Source of the DNA: Chloroflexota bacterium
Lineage (GTDB): Bacteria; Chloroflexota; Anaerolineae; Anaerolineales; UBA4823
Reading direction: 5' to 3'
Length of the DNA: 64,000 nucleotides
Assembly (NCBI GenBank): GCA_012516075.1
Contig: JAAYXE010000180.1
Span: forward strand, 44,957 to 108,956
In this document: piece by piece, positions 33,945-43,084 of the stretch
Layout: each line of letters begins with the position of its first letter
Numbering within the stretch: the first letter of the stretch is position 1
Position numbers and translations under genes: made by a program
Notes under the pieces: model-generated
Database searches by the model: none
What the model was told of the DNA's origin: nothing
What the model saw: the letters and a program-made list of their open reading frames with translations, nothing else

Positions 33945-34826
33945 ATGAAGCTCTCGCTGCCTGTGCGCACGCCTTTTTCCCTGCATTCCGTCATGCACTC
34001 GCATGGCTGGATCCAGCTTGCACCCTTCGAAGCGGATCCGGACGGGGCCGGTTTTCGCACCATCCTGTGCCTGGACAGCGGCAGGGTGGTGGAACTGCAC
34101 TTTGCCGAAGAGCAGGGGCAGGTGCTCGTCACCCCAGATACGCCCCTGACCGAAGATGAGCTGGTCGAGGTCCATACCCGGGCGGCGTGGATGCTGGGCC
34201 TGGAGCAGGACTTCTCTGAATTCTATGCCCTGGCTGCCGGAGAGCCGAAGCTGCAGCACGTGGTGGAGCGGGCGCGCGGGCGCATCCTGCGTTCGCCGAC
34301 CCTGTTCGAAGACGTCGTGAAGACTATCCTGACCACAAACACCCTGTGGGCCGCGACCCGGCGCATGAACCTGAACCTGGTTAACCAGTTCGGCGACCCG
34401 CTGCCGGCGGACCCTTCCCGGCGAGCATTTCCCCGGCCCGAAGCGCTGGCGGCGGCCAGTGAAGAGATCCTGCGCCGCGAGACCCGCCTGGGCTACCGCG
34501 CCCCCTATGTTCTCGATCTGGCCCGGCGCACAGCCTCGGGCGAACTGGATCTCGAAGCCCTGAAGGATGCGGATCTTCCCACTCCGGAACTGCGCAAACG
34601 CCTGATGGCCATCAAAGGCGTGGGGGCATATGCGGCCGCCAACCTGCTGATGCTGCTCGGGCGCTACGATTTTATACCGCTAGATTCCTGGGCGCTCAAG
34701 ATGGTATCTCTGGAATGGTTCGGCGGGGAACGGGTCACCCCGGCTCAGGTGGAAGCCGCCTTTGAGCAGTGGGGCAAATGGAAAGGGCTGGTGTACTGGA
34801 TGTGGGACTGGTCGCACCAGGGTTGA
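33945..34826 (+). CDS. HhH-GPD DNA glycosylase family protein
   Basis: This 293-residue protein ends with a HhH-GPD module. The helix-hairpin-helix reads LMAIKGVGAYAAANLLMLLG, followed by YDFIPLDSWA, whose Asp is at the catalytic position of the AlkA/OGG1 superfamily. The Lys of bifunctional enzymes is absent from the usual hairpin site, suggesting a monofunctional base-excision glycosylase. The N-terminal half (~1-100) has an AlkA_N/OGG-N-like beta-rich look. GCGGAGGAT lies upstream; ATG 33945 is preferred over the TTG directly before it. The MFS gene starts 18 bp downstream. Confidence 0.85.
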   Translation: MKLSLPVRTPFSLHSVMHSHGWIQLAPFEADPDGAGFRTILCLDSGRVVELHFAEEQGQVLVTPDTPLTEDELVEVHTRAAWMLGLEQDFSEFYALAAGEPKLQHVVERARGRILRSPTLFEDVVKTILTTNTLWAATRRMNLNLVNQFGDPLPADPSRRAFPRPEALAAASEEILRRETRLGYRAPYVLDLARRTASGELDLEALKDADLPTPELRKRLMAIKGVGAYAAANLLMLLGRYDFIPLDSWALKMVSLEWFGGERVTPAQVEAAFEQWGKWKGLVYWMWDWSHQG

Positions 34827-34844
34827 GCCTCTGGAAAGATAACA

Positions 34845-36083
34845 ATGCAGCGCAGTGTACATAACGATAATCAAAACCGCTTTGAACGCGACAGCCTGAC
34901 CTGGCAGGTATACCTGTTTGTAGGTTTTTTCTCTTTCCTGATGAACGTGCTCGGCCCGCTGACGCCGTTTTTGCGGGCTGAGCTGAACATCACGTATACG
35001 CAGGCCGGCCTGCACTTCAGCGCCTTTGCAACCGGAATGATCCTGATGGGGCTGCTGGGCGACCGCTTTGTGCGTCTGATGGGCAGCCGCCAGGTGCTGT
35101 GGACCGGCGCGCTGGGTATGGGGGTTGGAACGCTGGTCCTCATGATCGGGCACAGGCTGCCGGTGACGGTGGGCGCTGCCTGGCTGATGGGGACGCTGGG
35201 TTCGCTGATGGTGTCCGTCGTCCCCGCACTGCTGGCCGGCCGCCACGGAGACAATCTTTCCATAGCGCTGACCGAGGCCAATGTGACAGGAGCACTGGCG
35301 GGTATGGCTGCCCCGGCAGCGGTTGGCGCCCTTGGCCGCACGGCGCTCGGCTGGCGCAGCTCTCTGCTCCTGCCGGTCGCATTCCTGGCTCTGATGCTTC
35401 TGGTTTTTCGCAGAGACGTCCGGCTGGCTCCGGAGCGGCAAGCGGCTGCCGGTGAAGGAGGTGCCGCCGCAGCACCGGAGCAGAACAGCGGCCGGCTGCC
35501 GCGTGTTTTCTGGGCCTTCTGGGCGCTGGTGCTGATGGTAGTGGCAATCGAATGCTGCATGTCGTACTGGGGGGCGGACTACCTGGAGCAGGCCGCCGGA
35601 CTGAAGCGCGCCGATGCGGCCCTCAGCATGACGCTCTTCCTGGGCGCCATGGCCCTCGGGCGTATTTTGGGCAGCGGCCTGGTGCGTTTGCGGCCAGCTC
35701 GTGAACTCATTGTGTATTCACTGGCGCTGTGCGCCCTGGGATTTGGGCTTTTCTGGGCCACTGCGCTGCCGGTGCTGGCACTGGCCGGCCTGCTGCTGAT
35801 CGGCTTAGGGGTCGCCAACCTCTATCCGCTGGTGGTATCGCTGGCAATCCGGGCCGCCGGCGAGCAAACAGCCAGCGCCAGTGCCCGCTGCACGCTGGCA
35901 TCCGGGTTCGCAGTGCTGGTGCTGCCCCTGCTGCGCGGTGGGCTGGCCGACTGGACCGGGATCCGGCGAGCCTACGCCGTGGTCCCGGTGATCATCCTGC
36001 TGGCTTTTATCCTGCTGCAGAATGCTGTGCGCCGGGCTGAGGAACAGGCCGCAGCGCCGGCCGGCAGTATGATGAACGGATAA
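34845..36083 (+). CDS. Major facilitator superfamily transporter
   Basis: A 412-residue 12-helix transporter with the MFS pattern GLLGDRFVRLMGSRQVLW after helix 2 (motif A-like) and a central charged loop (~205-225) separating two six-helix halves. It is most similar in style to drug/sugar-type MFS. The substrate cannot be told. GGAAAG is the ribosome site. It is likely cotranscribed with the glycosylase upstream and the HAD gene 22 bp downstream. Confidence 0.88.
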   Translation: MQRSVHNDNQNRFERDSLTWQVYLFVGFFSFLMNVLGPLTPFLRAELNITYTQAGLHFSAFATGMILMGLLGDRFVRLMGSRQVLWTGALGMGVGTLVLMIGHRLPVTVGAAWLMGTLGSLMVSVVPALLAGRHGDNLSIALTEANVTGALAGMAAPAAVGALGRTALGWRSSLLLPVAFLALMLLVFRRDVRLAPERQAAAGEGGAAAAPEQNSGRLPRVFWAFWALVLMVVAIECCMSYWGADYLEQAAGLKRADAALSMTLFLGAMALGRILGSGLVRLRPARELIVYSLALCALGFGLFWATALPVLALAGLLLIGLGVANLYPLVVSLAIRAAGEQTASASARCTLASGFAVLVLPLLRGGLADWTGIRRAYAVVPVIILLAFILLQNAVRRAEEQAAAPAGSMMNG

Positions 36084-36105
36084 TCCACGTTTCTGGAGGT
36101 ATCGA

Positions 36106-36786
36106 TTGGTAATCAAAGGTATCATTTTTGATATCGACGGCACGCTGGCGGACACCCTGCCGATGTGCGTTGAATCCTTTCAGGTCGCCCTCGAACGCAT
36201 CGTGGGGCGGCGCTTCACGGCTGAGGAGATCACCAGTTACTTTGGTTTGTCGGAAGAAGGCATCATCGCTCAATTTGTCTCAGAGAACCTCCCCGAAGCG
36301 ATTGAATGCTTCTTTGAAATTTTCGAGGACCTGCACCGCCAGGTTACCGGGCCTTTCCCGGGCATCCTGGAGATCCTGCAGGACCTGAGGAAGTGGGGGA
36401 TCCCGCTGGCGGCGGTGACCGGAAAAGGCCGGCGCGGGGCGGAGATCACGGTGCGCATGCTCGGGCTGGAGCCGTATCTGGATGTGCTCGAAGCCGGCTT
36501 CGACGATGGGCCGGACAAACCTCGCTCGCTGCGGCGCGCGCTGGATCGATTGGGTCTGGAGCCGCACGAAGCCGTCTACGTGGGCGACACCGCCGGCGAT
36601 ATGCGCGCCGCCGCGAAAGCCGGTATGCAGGCGATCGGTGCGGCCTGGGCACAGACAGCCACGGTTAATCAGGGGAATGGCACCGCCCCGCTGCATGTGT
36701 TCCACCGTGTGGAGGACTTCCGGCGCTGGATCAATGAGACTTTCGCCCCAGGACAGAAGGCGGATGATGCGGATCCCAGGAGCTGA
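36106..36786 (+). CDS. HAD-superfamily phosphatase (phosphoglycolate phosphatase-like)
   Basis: A 226-residue HAD hydrolase: motif I FDIDGTLADT (nucleophile Asp9), motif II VTGKG, Lys in DGPDKPRS and motif IV YVGDTAGDM. The cap is of the C1 helical type seen in Gph/PGMB enzymes. Start TTG 36106 with TGGAGGT upstream. The exact substrate is unknown; a metabolic phosphate ester is likely. Confidence 0.9.
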   Translation: MVIKGIIFDIDGTLADTLPMCVESFQVALERIVGRRFTAEEITSYFGLSEEGIIAQFVSENLPEAIECFFEIFEDLHRQVTGPFPGILEILQDLRKWGIPLAAVTGKGRRGAEITVRMLGLEPYLDVLEAGFDDGPDKPRSLRRALDRLGLEPHEAVYVGDTAGDMRAAAKAGMQAIGAAWAQTATVNQGNGTAPLHVFHRVEDFRRWINETFAPGQKADDADPRS

Positions 36787-37056
36787 TGAGCGCGGAACCA
36801 TATGCGACCGCTTGAATTGTTACGCGCTTAATCCGGTAAACTCCACCGGCGAGTGTATCTGAGTACTGCAGTCCGTGTTAAATAAAGCGGGTGCGCGCTG
36901 GGCTTACGCCTCTTCGATGAGCTGTAATTATCTTCCGCAAACAGGAAAAACACATGAACCTGCGCAGCAGGTATAATTTTTATCAGAGGGGCATTCTGTG
37001 AAAGCCGGGTTGTAATTTGCCAGGCGAATAGTTGAACTGGGAAGGAAAGAGAAGAT

Positions 37057-37893
37057 TTGGAGGGGAACACCGATTCTCGCTGGCGAACGCATATGCTCAA
37101 ACCGCGCATACCGTGGAGCAGCGGGACCATCCGGCCTGCCGAAGTGGGCCGCGGACTGTGCGGTGTGATGATGGACCGCCAGAATCATCTCGAAGACGCC
37201 AATTACCAGCGTGTTGTCCCCAATCGTTTTATTGTTGAATTGAGCGAGGACAACTTCAACCGCAACTACCGGCCGCTGGGAAAGCGCCTGCTGGAGCAGT
37301 GGCGCGCCCAGCTTGTGGAGGAGCTTGAAACCGCCAACAGCCGGCAGGGGAAAAGGGAATACCTCTTCGGCGGACCGGTGCAGATTGAAATCCGTCCGGC
37401 GCCGGGGTTGAAGGATAACCAGGCGCGGGTGCTGGCCCAGGTCCACGCCGAGCGGCCGGTGCAGCCCCCACAGTCAAAACCTGCGGCCGGCCCTGTGGTC
37501 GTCTCCCGCCAGCCGGCGCCGGTCGCCTTCCTGACGATGCGCTCCACAAACCAACGCTGGAAGCTGTATCCCGGCGAGACCACGATCGGACGGGATGCGT
37601 CCTGTGATATCACGCTCGACGATCCGCTCATCCGCGAACGCCGGCTGGTGAGCGGCAAACATGCCTTTATTCGCTGTGACGGTCGGCGCTGTGTGATCTA
37701 TGACGGTTCACCGGCCGGGAAACCCTCCCTGAACGGCACATTCGTAAACTACCAGCGGGTGCCCCCGCAGGGGAAAGTCCTGGAAGACGGCGACCTGCTG
37801 ATCCTGGCTACGGTCGACCCCCTGCAGCCCCAGCCCGACGCGCCGGGTGTGGCGGCGTTTTACTTCTGGAAAGCCCGGAGCGAAAGCGGCTGA
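37057..37893 (+). CDS. FhaA-like protein: DUF3662 plus FHA domain
   Basis: This 278-residue protein has an N-terminal FhaA (DUF3662) domain (~15-125: IRPAEVGRGLCGVMMD, VVPNRFIVELSEDNF) and a C-terminal FHA domain (~155-270) with the GRDASCDITLDDP core, SGKHAFI and the NGTFVN motif that reads phosphothreonine. In Actinobacteria FhaA binds phosphorylated MviN and curbs peptidoglycan synthesis. It heads the fhaA-fhaB-rodA-pbp operon here. Start TTG 37057 (GAAGGAAAGAG upstream) is uncertain; ATG 37093 is an alternative. No Ser/Thr kinase is adjacent. Confidence 0.85.
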   Translation: MEGNTDSRWRTHMLKPRIPWSSGTIRPAEVGRGLCGVMMDRQNHLEDANYQRVVPNRFIVELSEDNFNRNYRPLGKRLLEQWRAQLVEELETANSRQGKREYLFGGPVQIEIRPAPGLKDNQARVLAQVHAERPVQPPQSKPAAGPVVVSRQPAPVAFLTMRSTNQRWKLYPGETTIGRDASCDITLDDPLIRERRLVSGKHAFIRCDGRRCVIYDGSPAGKPSLNGTFVNYQRVPPQGKVLEDGDLLILATVDPLQPQPDAPGVAAFYFWKARSESG

Positions 37894-38339
37894 TGGACTG
37901 GAACGCCCTGCTCTTCGCTTTTAAATGGATCATCCTGGCATTGATCTATTTCGTCCTGATGCTGCTGCTCACCGGCGTGCATCGCGAGATGACGCTGCGC
38001 GTGGAGCAGCCGGCGCCGCCTTCGCGGGCTTTGAAAAGCCGGCTGCGCGTGGTGCATCCGGGCAGCGACCCGAACCTCCGCCCGGGCGGCGTGATCACTT
38101 TACAGGCAGACAATATCCTGGGATCTGCTCCCGATAACGACCTGGTGTTTGCCGACCGCTTCGTTTCACGCCGTCACGCCCGCCTGTACTGGGATGGCGC
38201 GGCATGGTGGCTGGAGGACCTGGGCAGCCGGAACGGGACCTATGTCAACCGTCAGGCCATTACGCCTCACCAGCCCCAGCGGCTGGAGCGTGGGGCGGTG
38301 ATCTCTCTCGGGGATATGACATTTGAACTGGTGGAATAG
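37893..38339 (+). CDS. FhaB-like membrane-anchored FHA protein
   Basis: A 148-residue protein with one N-terminal transmembrane helix (~8-28) followed by a cytosolic FHA domain (~60-148: DNDLVFADRFVSRRHARL, NGTYVNRQ). This matches FhaB/FipA, which links phosphothreonine signals to FtsZ/FtsQ and the division machinery in Actinobacteria. ATG overlaps the fhaA stop (TGATG), so translation is coupled. Confidence 0.87.
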   Translation: MDWNALLFAFKWIILALIYFVLMLLLTGVHREMTLRVEQPAPPSRALKSRLRVVHPGSDPNLRPGGVITLQADNILGSAPDNDLVFADRFVSRRHARLYWDGAAWWLEDLGSRNGTYVNRQAITPHQPQRLERGAVISLGDMTFELVE

Positions 38340-39730
38340 TGGGGCAGGGGCGCGTGCGTAGAACTGCTTCTCGGCCGGTCGAGGCCCTGGCGCTGGTGGC
38401 CATCGCGGCGGTCGTGCTGCTCGGGTTTGTCTCGGCGGCTGCTGCGGGGCAGCTCCGCCAGGGGTTGGACCCGGGCGCGGGGCTCCCGCAGGTGCTGCTG
38501 CAGCCGCTTCTGTCCGGCGGGCTGCTGCTGGTTTTCCATATCTTCCTGCGGCTGACGGGCCTGCGTTCCGAGCAGGTCATCTGGCCAGTCGTCAGCCTGC
38601 TGTTCGTAATCGGACTGATGATGATCTACCGGTTGCGCGGCGAAGCCGGCGTGTGGCAGCAGATGACGCGCGGCTTTATCCCCGGTCTGGTGATTGCCGG
38701 AGTGCTGGTCGCCCGTCCGCAGTTGATTGAGACCATCCGCCGCCTGGCCGTGCCGGCCGGGATCGCCGGCCTGCTGCTGCCCCTCCTGACCGCCCTGTTT
38801 GGCGTGGTGGACGAGACAGGTGCCCGCCTGGCGCTCAAGATTGGCCCGCTGCCGTCCATCCAGACCACGGAACTGATCAAGCTGGCCCTGATCATTTTCC
38901 TGGCCTGGTATATCGAGCGCGAGGGGCGCGCCGCCGAGGCGCGCGCTCACACGCTGCTGATCTGGATGCGCCTGCCGGCACTGCAGTACTTTGTGCCGGG
39001 CGTGCTGGTGGTGACGCTGGCCACGCTGGCCCTGGTGCCTATGTCGGATTACGGCGCGGTGCTGATCCTGGGGGCCATTTTCATTGCCATGCTCTACACC
39101 GGCTTCGAGACGCGCCTGTTCTTCACCATTGCGGCCATCGGGTTGGCCCTGGCGGCGCTGGTGGGCGTCGTGCTGGCGTTCACCTGGGAGGTGCCGGCCG
39201 TGATCCAGTACCGCTTCCTGGCCTTTCGAGACCCCTGGAGCACAGACATGATCCTGGTGAACGGGCAGCCCACGGGCATCACCATTGCCGAAGGGCCCGG
39301 TTACCAGATCCAGCAGGCAGTGTACGCCGTGATCGCCGGCGGGATAACCGGGACCGGGCTTGGGTTCGGCACCCCCGGGTACATCCCCCTGGCGCACTCG
39401 GATTTCATCCTGGCTGCCATCATCGAAGAAATGGGCGCCGCCACCGGGCTGGCGCTGCTGGCCCTGTTCGCTGTACTGTTGATGCGCATCTTCCGCATCG
39501 TCTTCCTGCTGCCTCCCGGGCAGGTGTTCGAGCGCCTGCTGCTGGTGGGCATCGGGGTGCACTTTTTTACCCAGGTGTTTGTGATGGCTGGCGGAACGCT
39601 GAACCTGATCCCGATGACCGGGGTCACCATCCCCTTCGTCAGCCTGGGGGGCACTGCGCTGCTGGTCAACCTGGTTGAAATCGGAATCGCTCTGGCCATT
39701 GTGCGCCGCATGGAGGGCTACCGCACATGA
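38339..39730 (+). CDS. FtsW/RodA/SpoVE-family peptidoglycan polymerase
   Basis: A 463-residue polytopic SEDS protein with about 10-12 helices. It has the conserved central YFVPG region, the large extracytoplasmic loop with the ILVNGQPTGITIAEG and GYQIQQAVYAVIAGG segments, and the C-terminal LAHSDFILAAIIEEMG and PMTGVTIPFVSLGG motifs of the family. SEDS proteins polymerise lipid II glycan strands with a cognate class B PBP, encoded immediately downstream with an ATGA overlap. Start GTG 38339 overlaps the fhaB stop. Confidence 0.93.
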   Translation: MGQGRVRRTASRPVEALALVAIAAVVLLGFVSAAAAGQLRQGLDPGAGLPQVLLQPLLSGGLLLVFHIFLRLTGLRSEQVIWPVVSLLFVIGLMMIYRLRGEAGVWQQMTRGFIPGLVIAGVLVARPQLIETIRRLAVPAGIAGLLLPLLTALFGVVDETGARLALKIGPLPSIQTTELIKLALIIFLAWYIEREGRAAEARAHTLLIWMRLPALQYFVPGVLVVTLATLALVPMSDYGAVLILGAIFIAMLYTGFETRLFFTIAAIGLALAALVGVVLAFTWEVPAVIQYRFLAFRDPWSTDMILVNGQPTGITIAEGPGYQIQQAVYAVIAGGITGTGLGFGTPGYIPLAHSDFILAAIIEEMGAATGLALLALFAVLLMRIFRIVFLLPPGQVFERLLLVGIGVHFFTQVFVMAGGTLNLIPMTGVTIPFVSLGGTALLVNLVEIGIALAIVRRMEGYRT

Positions 39731-41943
39731 CCCTGGAGCGGCGCGCGCTGTACATCTCCCGGCTGCTGGGGATTTTGCTGGTGCTGGTCTCGCTGCGCAT
39801 CGTGTACTGGCAGATGCTGCGCGCCCGGGATCTGCAGCCGGTGGCATTTCAACTGGATTTGCCGGCCACCACCCGCCGCTCTGAGGATGACTGGCGCCGG
39901 GCCTTCGAGTTTCTGAACGGCGTGGCCGCCGGCCAGGACCAGGGAAATCTGCCCCAGCCGGTTATCCAGCGCACAATCAACCGCATGGAGACCATCACGC
40001 GCGGCTCGATCTTCGACCGCTCCGGCAGGCTGCTGGCGCAGGAACGCCTGGACGCGGACGGCCAGCGCATGCGCTTCTACACGGAGCCATCTCTGGCGCA
40101 TGTGATTGGCTACGTCTCGGGGATGCGCACAGGGGTAACCGGCCTGGAGTTGAGCTATAACGGCACGCTGCTGGGGCTTACTCGACCGGATGCACAGATC
40201 GAGCAGATGTTGAAAAAGCCAATCACCGGCAGTGACCTGATCCTGACAATTGACAGCGCTGTGCAGCGCGCTGCCGAGCAGGCGCTGGGCGGGCGGGCAG
40301 GTGCCATTGTGGCCCTGGACGGGCGCACCGGCGCGGTGCTCGCCATGACCAGCGCGCCGCGCTTCGACCCCAACCGCGTCCTGGAAGAAAGCTATGTGGC
40401 CAGTCTGCTGGAAGGCTGCGAGCTGGACGCCGGCTGTCAGAGCCCGTTCCTTAACCGGGCCACGCAGGCGCAGTACACCCCCGGCTCCACCTGGAAGACG
40501 GTTACGCTGATCGCTGCCCTGGATTCCGGACTGGTCAGCCCGGAGACGGTCTTCGATTTCGGACGGCCGCGCCGCGGACCCGGCGGTTCGTACTATGTCT
40601 ATGAGGTCGACGGAGGGATCATCCCCGACCCCAATCACAGCGAATCGCGCCTCAACCTGGAGATGTCGTACGCCAGATCGGCCAACGCCGCCTTTGCCCG
40701 CATGGGGGATGAGATGGGCGCGGCCACGCTGCTGGAATACGCCCGCCGGCTGGGGTTTGGGGCGCCGGGCGAAATCGACTTCTCTCTCGAGATCGAATAC
40801 GTCCCCTCGCAGATCGCCCACGACCCCCAGAGCCTGGTGGAGAACAACCTGCTGCGCGCTGCCACGGCCATCGGGCAGGGAGAACTGCTTACCTCGCCGC
40901 TGAACATGGCCATGGTTGTGCTGCCGGTTTTGAACGACGGTGATATGCCCCTCCCTTACCTGGTGCACTCTGTGCGCTCGCCGCAGGGCCGGGAGAACGA
41001 CAGCCTGCCCAACCGGCGCATGGTTCGGGATGTGATGCGGCCCGAAACCGCGCGCCTGGTGCGTGAGATGATGATCACCACCGTGAGGAGCGGATCCGGA
41101 AGTCGGGCGCTGATCCCGGGCGCGGTGGTTGGCGGCAAGACAGGCACCGCGCAGCTGGGCGGCGATCAGGCGCCCCATGCCTGGTTCATCGGTTTTGCCG
41201 AAGAGGGGGACCGCTCTGTGGTGGTCGCGGTGATCATCGAAAACGGCGGCTCCGGGTTTTCTGCGGCGGCGCCGGCCTTTGCGCGTGTGGCGGAGGCCGC
41301 GCTGCGCCGGGCTGGAGAGCCGGTGGAGGAGGTCGTGCCCACGCCGCAGCCGCCGCCCACTTCGATGCCTACCGCAGCCCCTGAAGAACAACCGCTGATC
41401 GAAAGCCTGGAGGGCGTCTTCCCATCGCAGCCCTCTGAAGACGAGGCTGCCGGGCAAAACGGCTCCTCTGCGTTGAGTGTTCCCACACCGGAAATCCCGA
41501 GGCGGCCGAACGGGCGCGATATTACCTCCGCCAACCCGACCTGCGCCGGGATCAGCGAGTTTCCGCCGGCCACGGGCCAGTTCATCTGGCCGACTCGCCA
41601 CCAGACCCTGGTGGGCGATGATTTCCACGAACGCCATCCGGGGATCGACCTGGGGGCGCCCCTGGGGAGCCGCGTCGTGGCGGCCGATGCCGGTGTCGTC
41701 CTGTTCGCCGGCTGGTCGGCAGAGGGCTACGGCAACGTGGTGCTGATCGATCACGGCAACGGCTACCAGACCCTGTACGCGCACCTGAGCCAGGTCAGCG
41801 TTTCCTGCGGGCAGGCGGTTGAACAGGAGAAACTGATCGGCCTCTCGGGTGAGACCGGCAACACCTATGGGCCGCACCTGCACTTTGAGGTGCGCGTGCC
41901 CGGCGGATTTATCGATCCCCTCTCGGTGCTGCCGCTTCCCTGA
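39727..41943 (+). CDS. Class B PBP transpeptidase fused to an M23 (LytM) endopeptidase
   Basis: A 738-residue protein: one transmembrane anchor (~9-30), PBP dimerisation region, and transpeptidase with STWK (254-257), SAN (318-320) and KTG (471-473). A Pro/Thr-rich linker (~535-600) leads to a complete M23 peptidase: His637/Asp641 in RHPGIDLG, His686 in YAHLS and HLH (717-719). PbpA-type partners of RodA normally end after the transpeptidase; here the same chain should both crosslink and cleave peptidoglycan. Metal and catalytic residues look intact in both halves. It overlaps the SEDS gene by 4 nt. Nothing in the sequence suggests a misjoined frame. Confidence 0.93.
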   Translation: MTLERRALYISRLLGILLVLVSLRIVYWQMLRARDLQPVAFQLDLPATTRRSEDDWRRAFEFLNGVAAGQDQGNLPQPVIQRTINRMETITRGSIFDRSGRLLAQERLDADGQRMRFYTEPSLAHVIGYVSGMRTGVTGLELSYNGTLLGLTRPDAQIEQMLKKPITGSDLILTIDSAVQRAAEQALGGRAGAIVALDGRTGAVLAMTSAPRFDPNRVLEESYVASLLEGCELDAGCQSPFLNRATQAQYTPGSTWKTVTLIAALDSGLVSPETVFDFGRPRRGPGGSYYVYEVDGGIIPDPNHSESRLNLEMSYARSANAAFARMGDEMGAATLLEYARRLGFGAPGEIDFSLEIEYVPSQIAHDPQSLVENNLLRAATAIGQGELLTSPLNMAMVVLPVLNDGDMPLPYLVHSVRSPQGRENDSLPNRRMVRDVMRPETARLVREMMITTVRSGSGSRALIPGAVVGGKTGTAQLGGDQAPHAWFIGFAEEGDRSVVVAVIIENGGSGFSAAAPAFARVAEAALRRAGEPVEEVVPTPQPPPTSMPTAAPEEQPLIESLEGVFPSQPSEDEAAGQNGSSALSVPTPEIPRRPNGRDITSANPTCAGISEFPPATGQFIWPTRHQTLVGDDFHERHPGIDLGAPLGSRVVAADAGVVLFAGWSAEGYGNVVLIDHGNGYQTLYAHLSQVSVSCGQAVEQEKLIGLSGETGNTYGPHLHFEVRVPGGFIDPLSVLPLP

Positions 41944-42062
41944 ACCCCCGTATCTGCTCCATATTCAGTTCAAAACAGTTCCCACCGGAGGCATCTGTCA
42001 CGGTCCGGAACTGAGTATAATGAAGGTGACTGGATATCTGATGCTGTCCCCCTGGAGTATCG

Positions 42063-42743
42063 ATGCGTAACGAGCTCTCACACACCATTGAAGACTATCT
42101 CAAGGTCATCTACGAGCTGACCCGCCGGACCGGTCGGGCGGGCACAAACGAGATTGCAGAGCGCATGGGGGTGACGCCGGCCTCGGTGACCAGCATGATC
42201 AAGAAACTGGCGGCGACCCAGCCACCGCTGCTGGAGTACCGCAAGCATCACGGCGTGGTGCTGACCGCCGACGGCGAGCGCGTTGCCCTGGAGATCCTGC
42301 GCTTTCACCGCCTGCTGGAAGTGTTCCTGCACCAGATCCTGGGCTACGAGTGGGACGAGGTCCACGCTGAAGCGGACCGCCTGGAGCATGTGATCTCCGA
42401 CCAGTTTGCCGAGCGCATCGCAACCGCCCTGGGAGATCCTCGCCACGACCCGCACGGCGATCCCATTCCATCACGCGATTTACAGATGCCGCGCTCGGCT
42501 GCCCAGCCGCTTTACGAGCTGCGCGCCGGGCAGCAGGCCCGTGTGGAGCGCGTCAGCGATCGCGATCCCGAACTGCTGCGTTATCTGGCCGGTCTGGGGA
42601 TTTTACCCAACACCCATCTGCGGGTGCTGGAATATTCACCGTTCGACGAGAACCTGCGCCTGCAGGTGGACGGGCAGCCCGAAGACGTGGTCCTCGGGCC
42701 CGCCGTCTCGCGTGAGATTTACGTTCAGACGGAGACCGAATAA
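42063..42743 (+). CDS. DtxR/MntR-family metal-dependent regulator with FeoA-like domain
   Basis: A 226-residue regulator with an N-terminal winged helix (~4-62: HTIEDYLKVIYELTRR, GVTPASVTSMIKKL), the DtxR dimerisation/metal region (~70-125: RFHRLLEVFLHQIL, EADRLEHVISDQF) and a C-terminal SH3/FeoA-like domain (~150-226). It probably represses metal uptake when Mn2+ or Fe2+ is bound. The obvious target is the importer operon on the opposite strand, whose promoter carries a DtxR-like palindrome (47197-47214). GGAG precedes the ATG. A TATAAT at 42016 may be its -10. Confidence 0.9.
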   Translation: MRNELSHTIEDYLKVIYELTRRTGRAGTNEIAERMGVTPASVTSMIKKLAATQPPLLEYRKHHGVVLTADGERVALEILRFHRLLEVFLHQILGYEWDEVHAEADRLEHVISDQFAERIATALGDPRHDPHGDPIPSRDLQMPRSAAQPLYELRAGQQARVERVSDRDPELLRYLAGLGILPNTHLRVLEYSPFDENLRLQVDGQPEDVVLGPAVSREIYVQTETE

Positions 42744-43040
42744 GCCGTCATCCGGAAATGACCGGCGCGGCAGGTGAATTAACGGGGGGCGGCCATAATT
42801 GCGCCGGAAAGGGAAACCGCAGTGCGCGCAGCCTGTGCCGGTGGTCCCGCTGCGCTGCAGGTCGATCCCCATGGCCGGGAAGAGGTTCCCGTCAATTTGG
42901 CACATATAGGGGGTATAATATTCCGCTCACTGCTCTGTAAAAAACTTTTCCACCCTGCATTCCAGATCGTAAATTCCCCATTCGTCGTTTTTTCCATCCC
43001 CTTCGCCCACCTCAAATACAAAATCACCCGGATGGTCATT
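42744..43040. other. Intergenic region between regulator and importer operon
   Basis: There is no convincing gene here. Short open frames on the minus strand lack domains and ribosome sites. A TATAAT at ~42916-42921 lacks a -35 at proper spacing. The region ends at the 44-bp palindrome. Confidence 0.4.
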
Positions 43041-43084
43041 GCGCTTTGAGGCGGACGGCGCATGCGCCGTCCGCCTCAAAGCGC
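43041..43084. repeat. 44-bp perfect palindrome
   Basis: GCGCTTTGAGGCGGACGGCG followed by CA (43041-43062) is mirrored exactly by its reverse complement through 43084, with no loop and GCATGC at the centre. It lies downstream of the metal-importer operon and 300 bp past the regulator stop, between convergent genes. It may form a strong RNA hairpin in both directions (3'-end protection or termination without a U-tract), or a DNA cruciform. Confidence 0.8.

Noticed and set aside
38267..39847. Long antisense open frames opposite the SEDS and PBP genes (also 30286-31893, 39718-41883, 43135-44394)
   Set aside because: These are GC-bias shadows: antisense to strongly conserved genes, with low-complexity Gln/His/Arg-rich translations.
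42744..42905. Cobalamin-type riboswitch around 42780-42880
   Set aside because: Some B12-box-like strings (GGGAAACC, GGTCCCGC) occur, but the core GGTGxxAATCC and CCACTGT boxes are missing, and no gene follows in the right direction.
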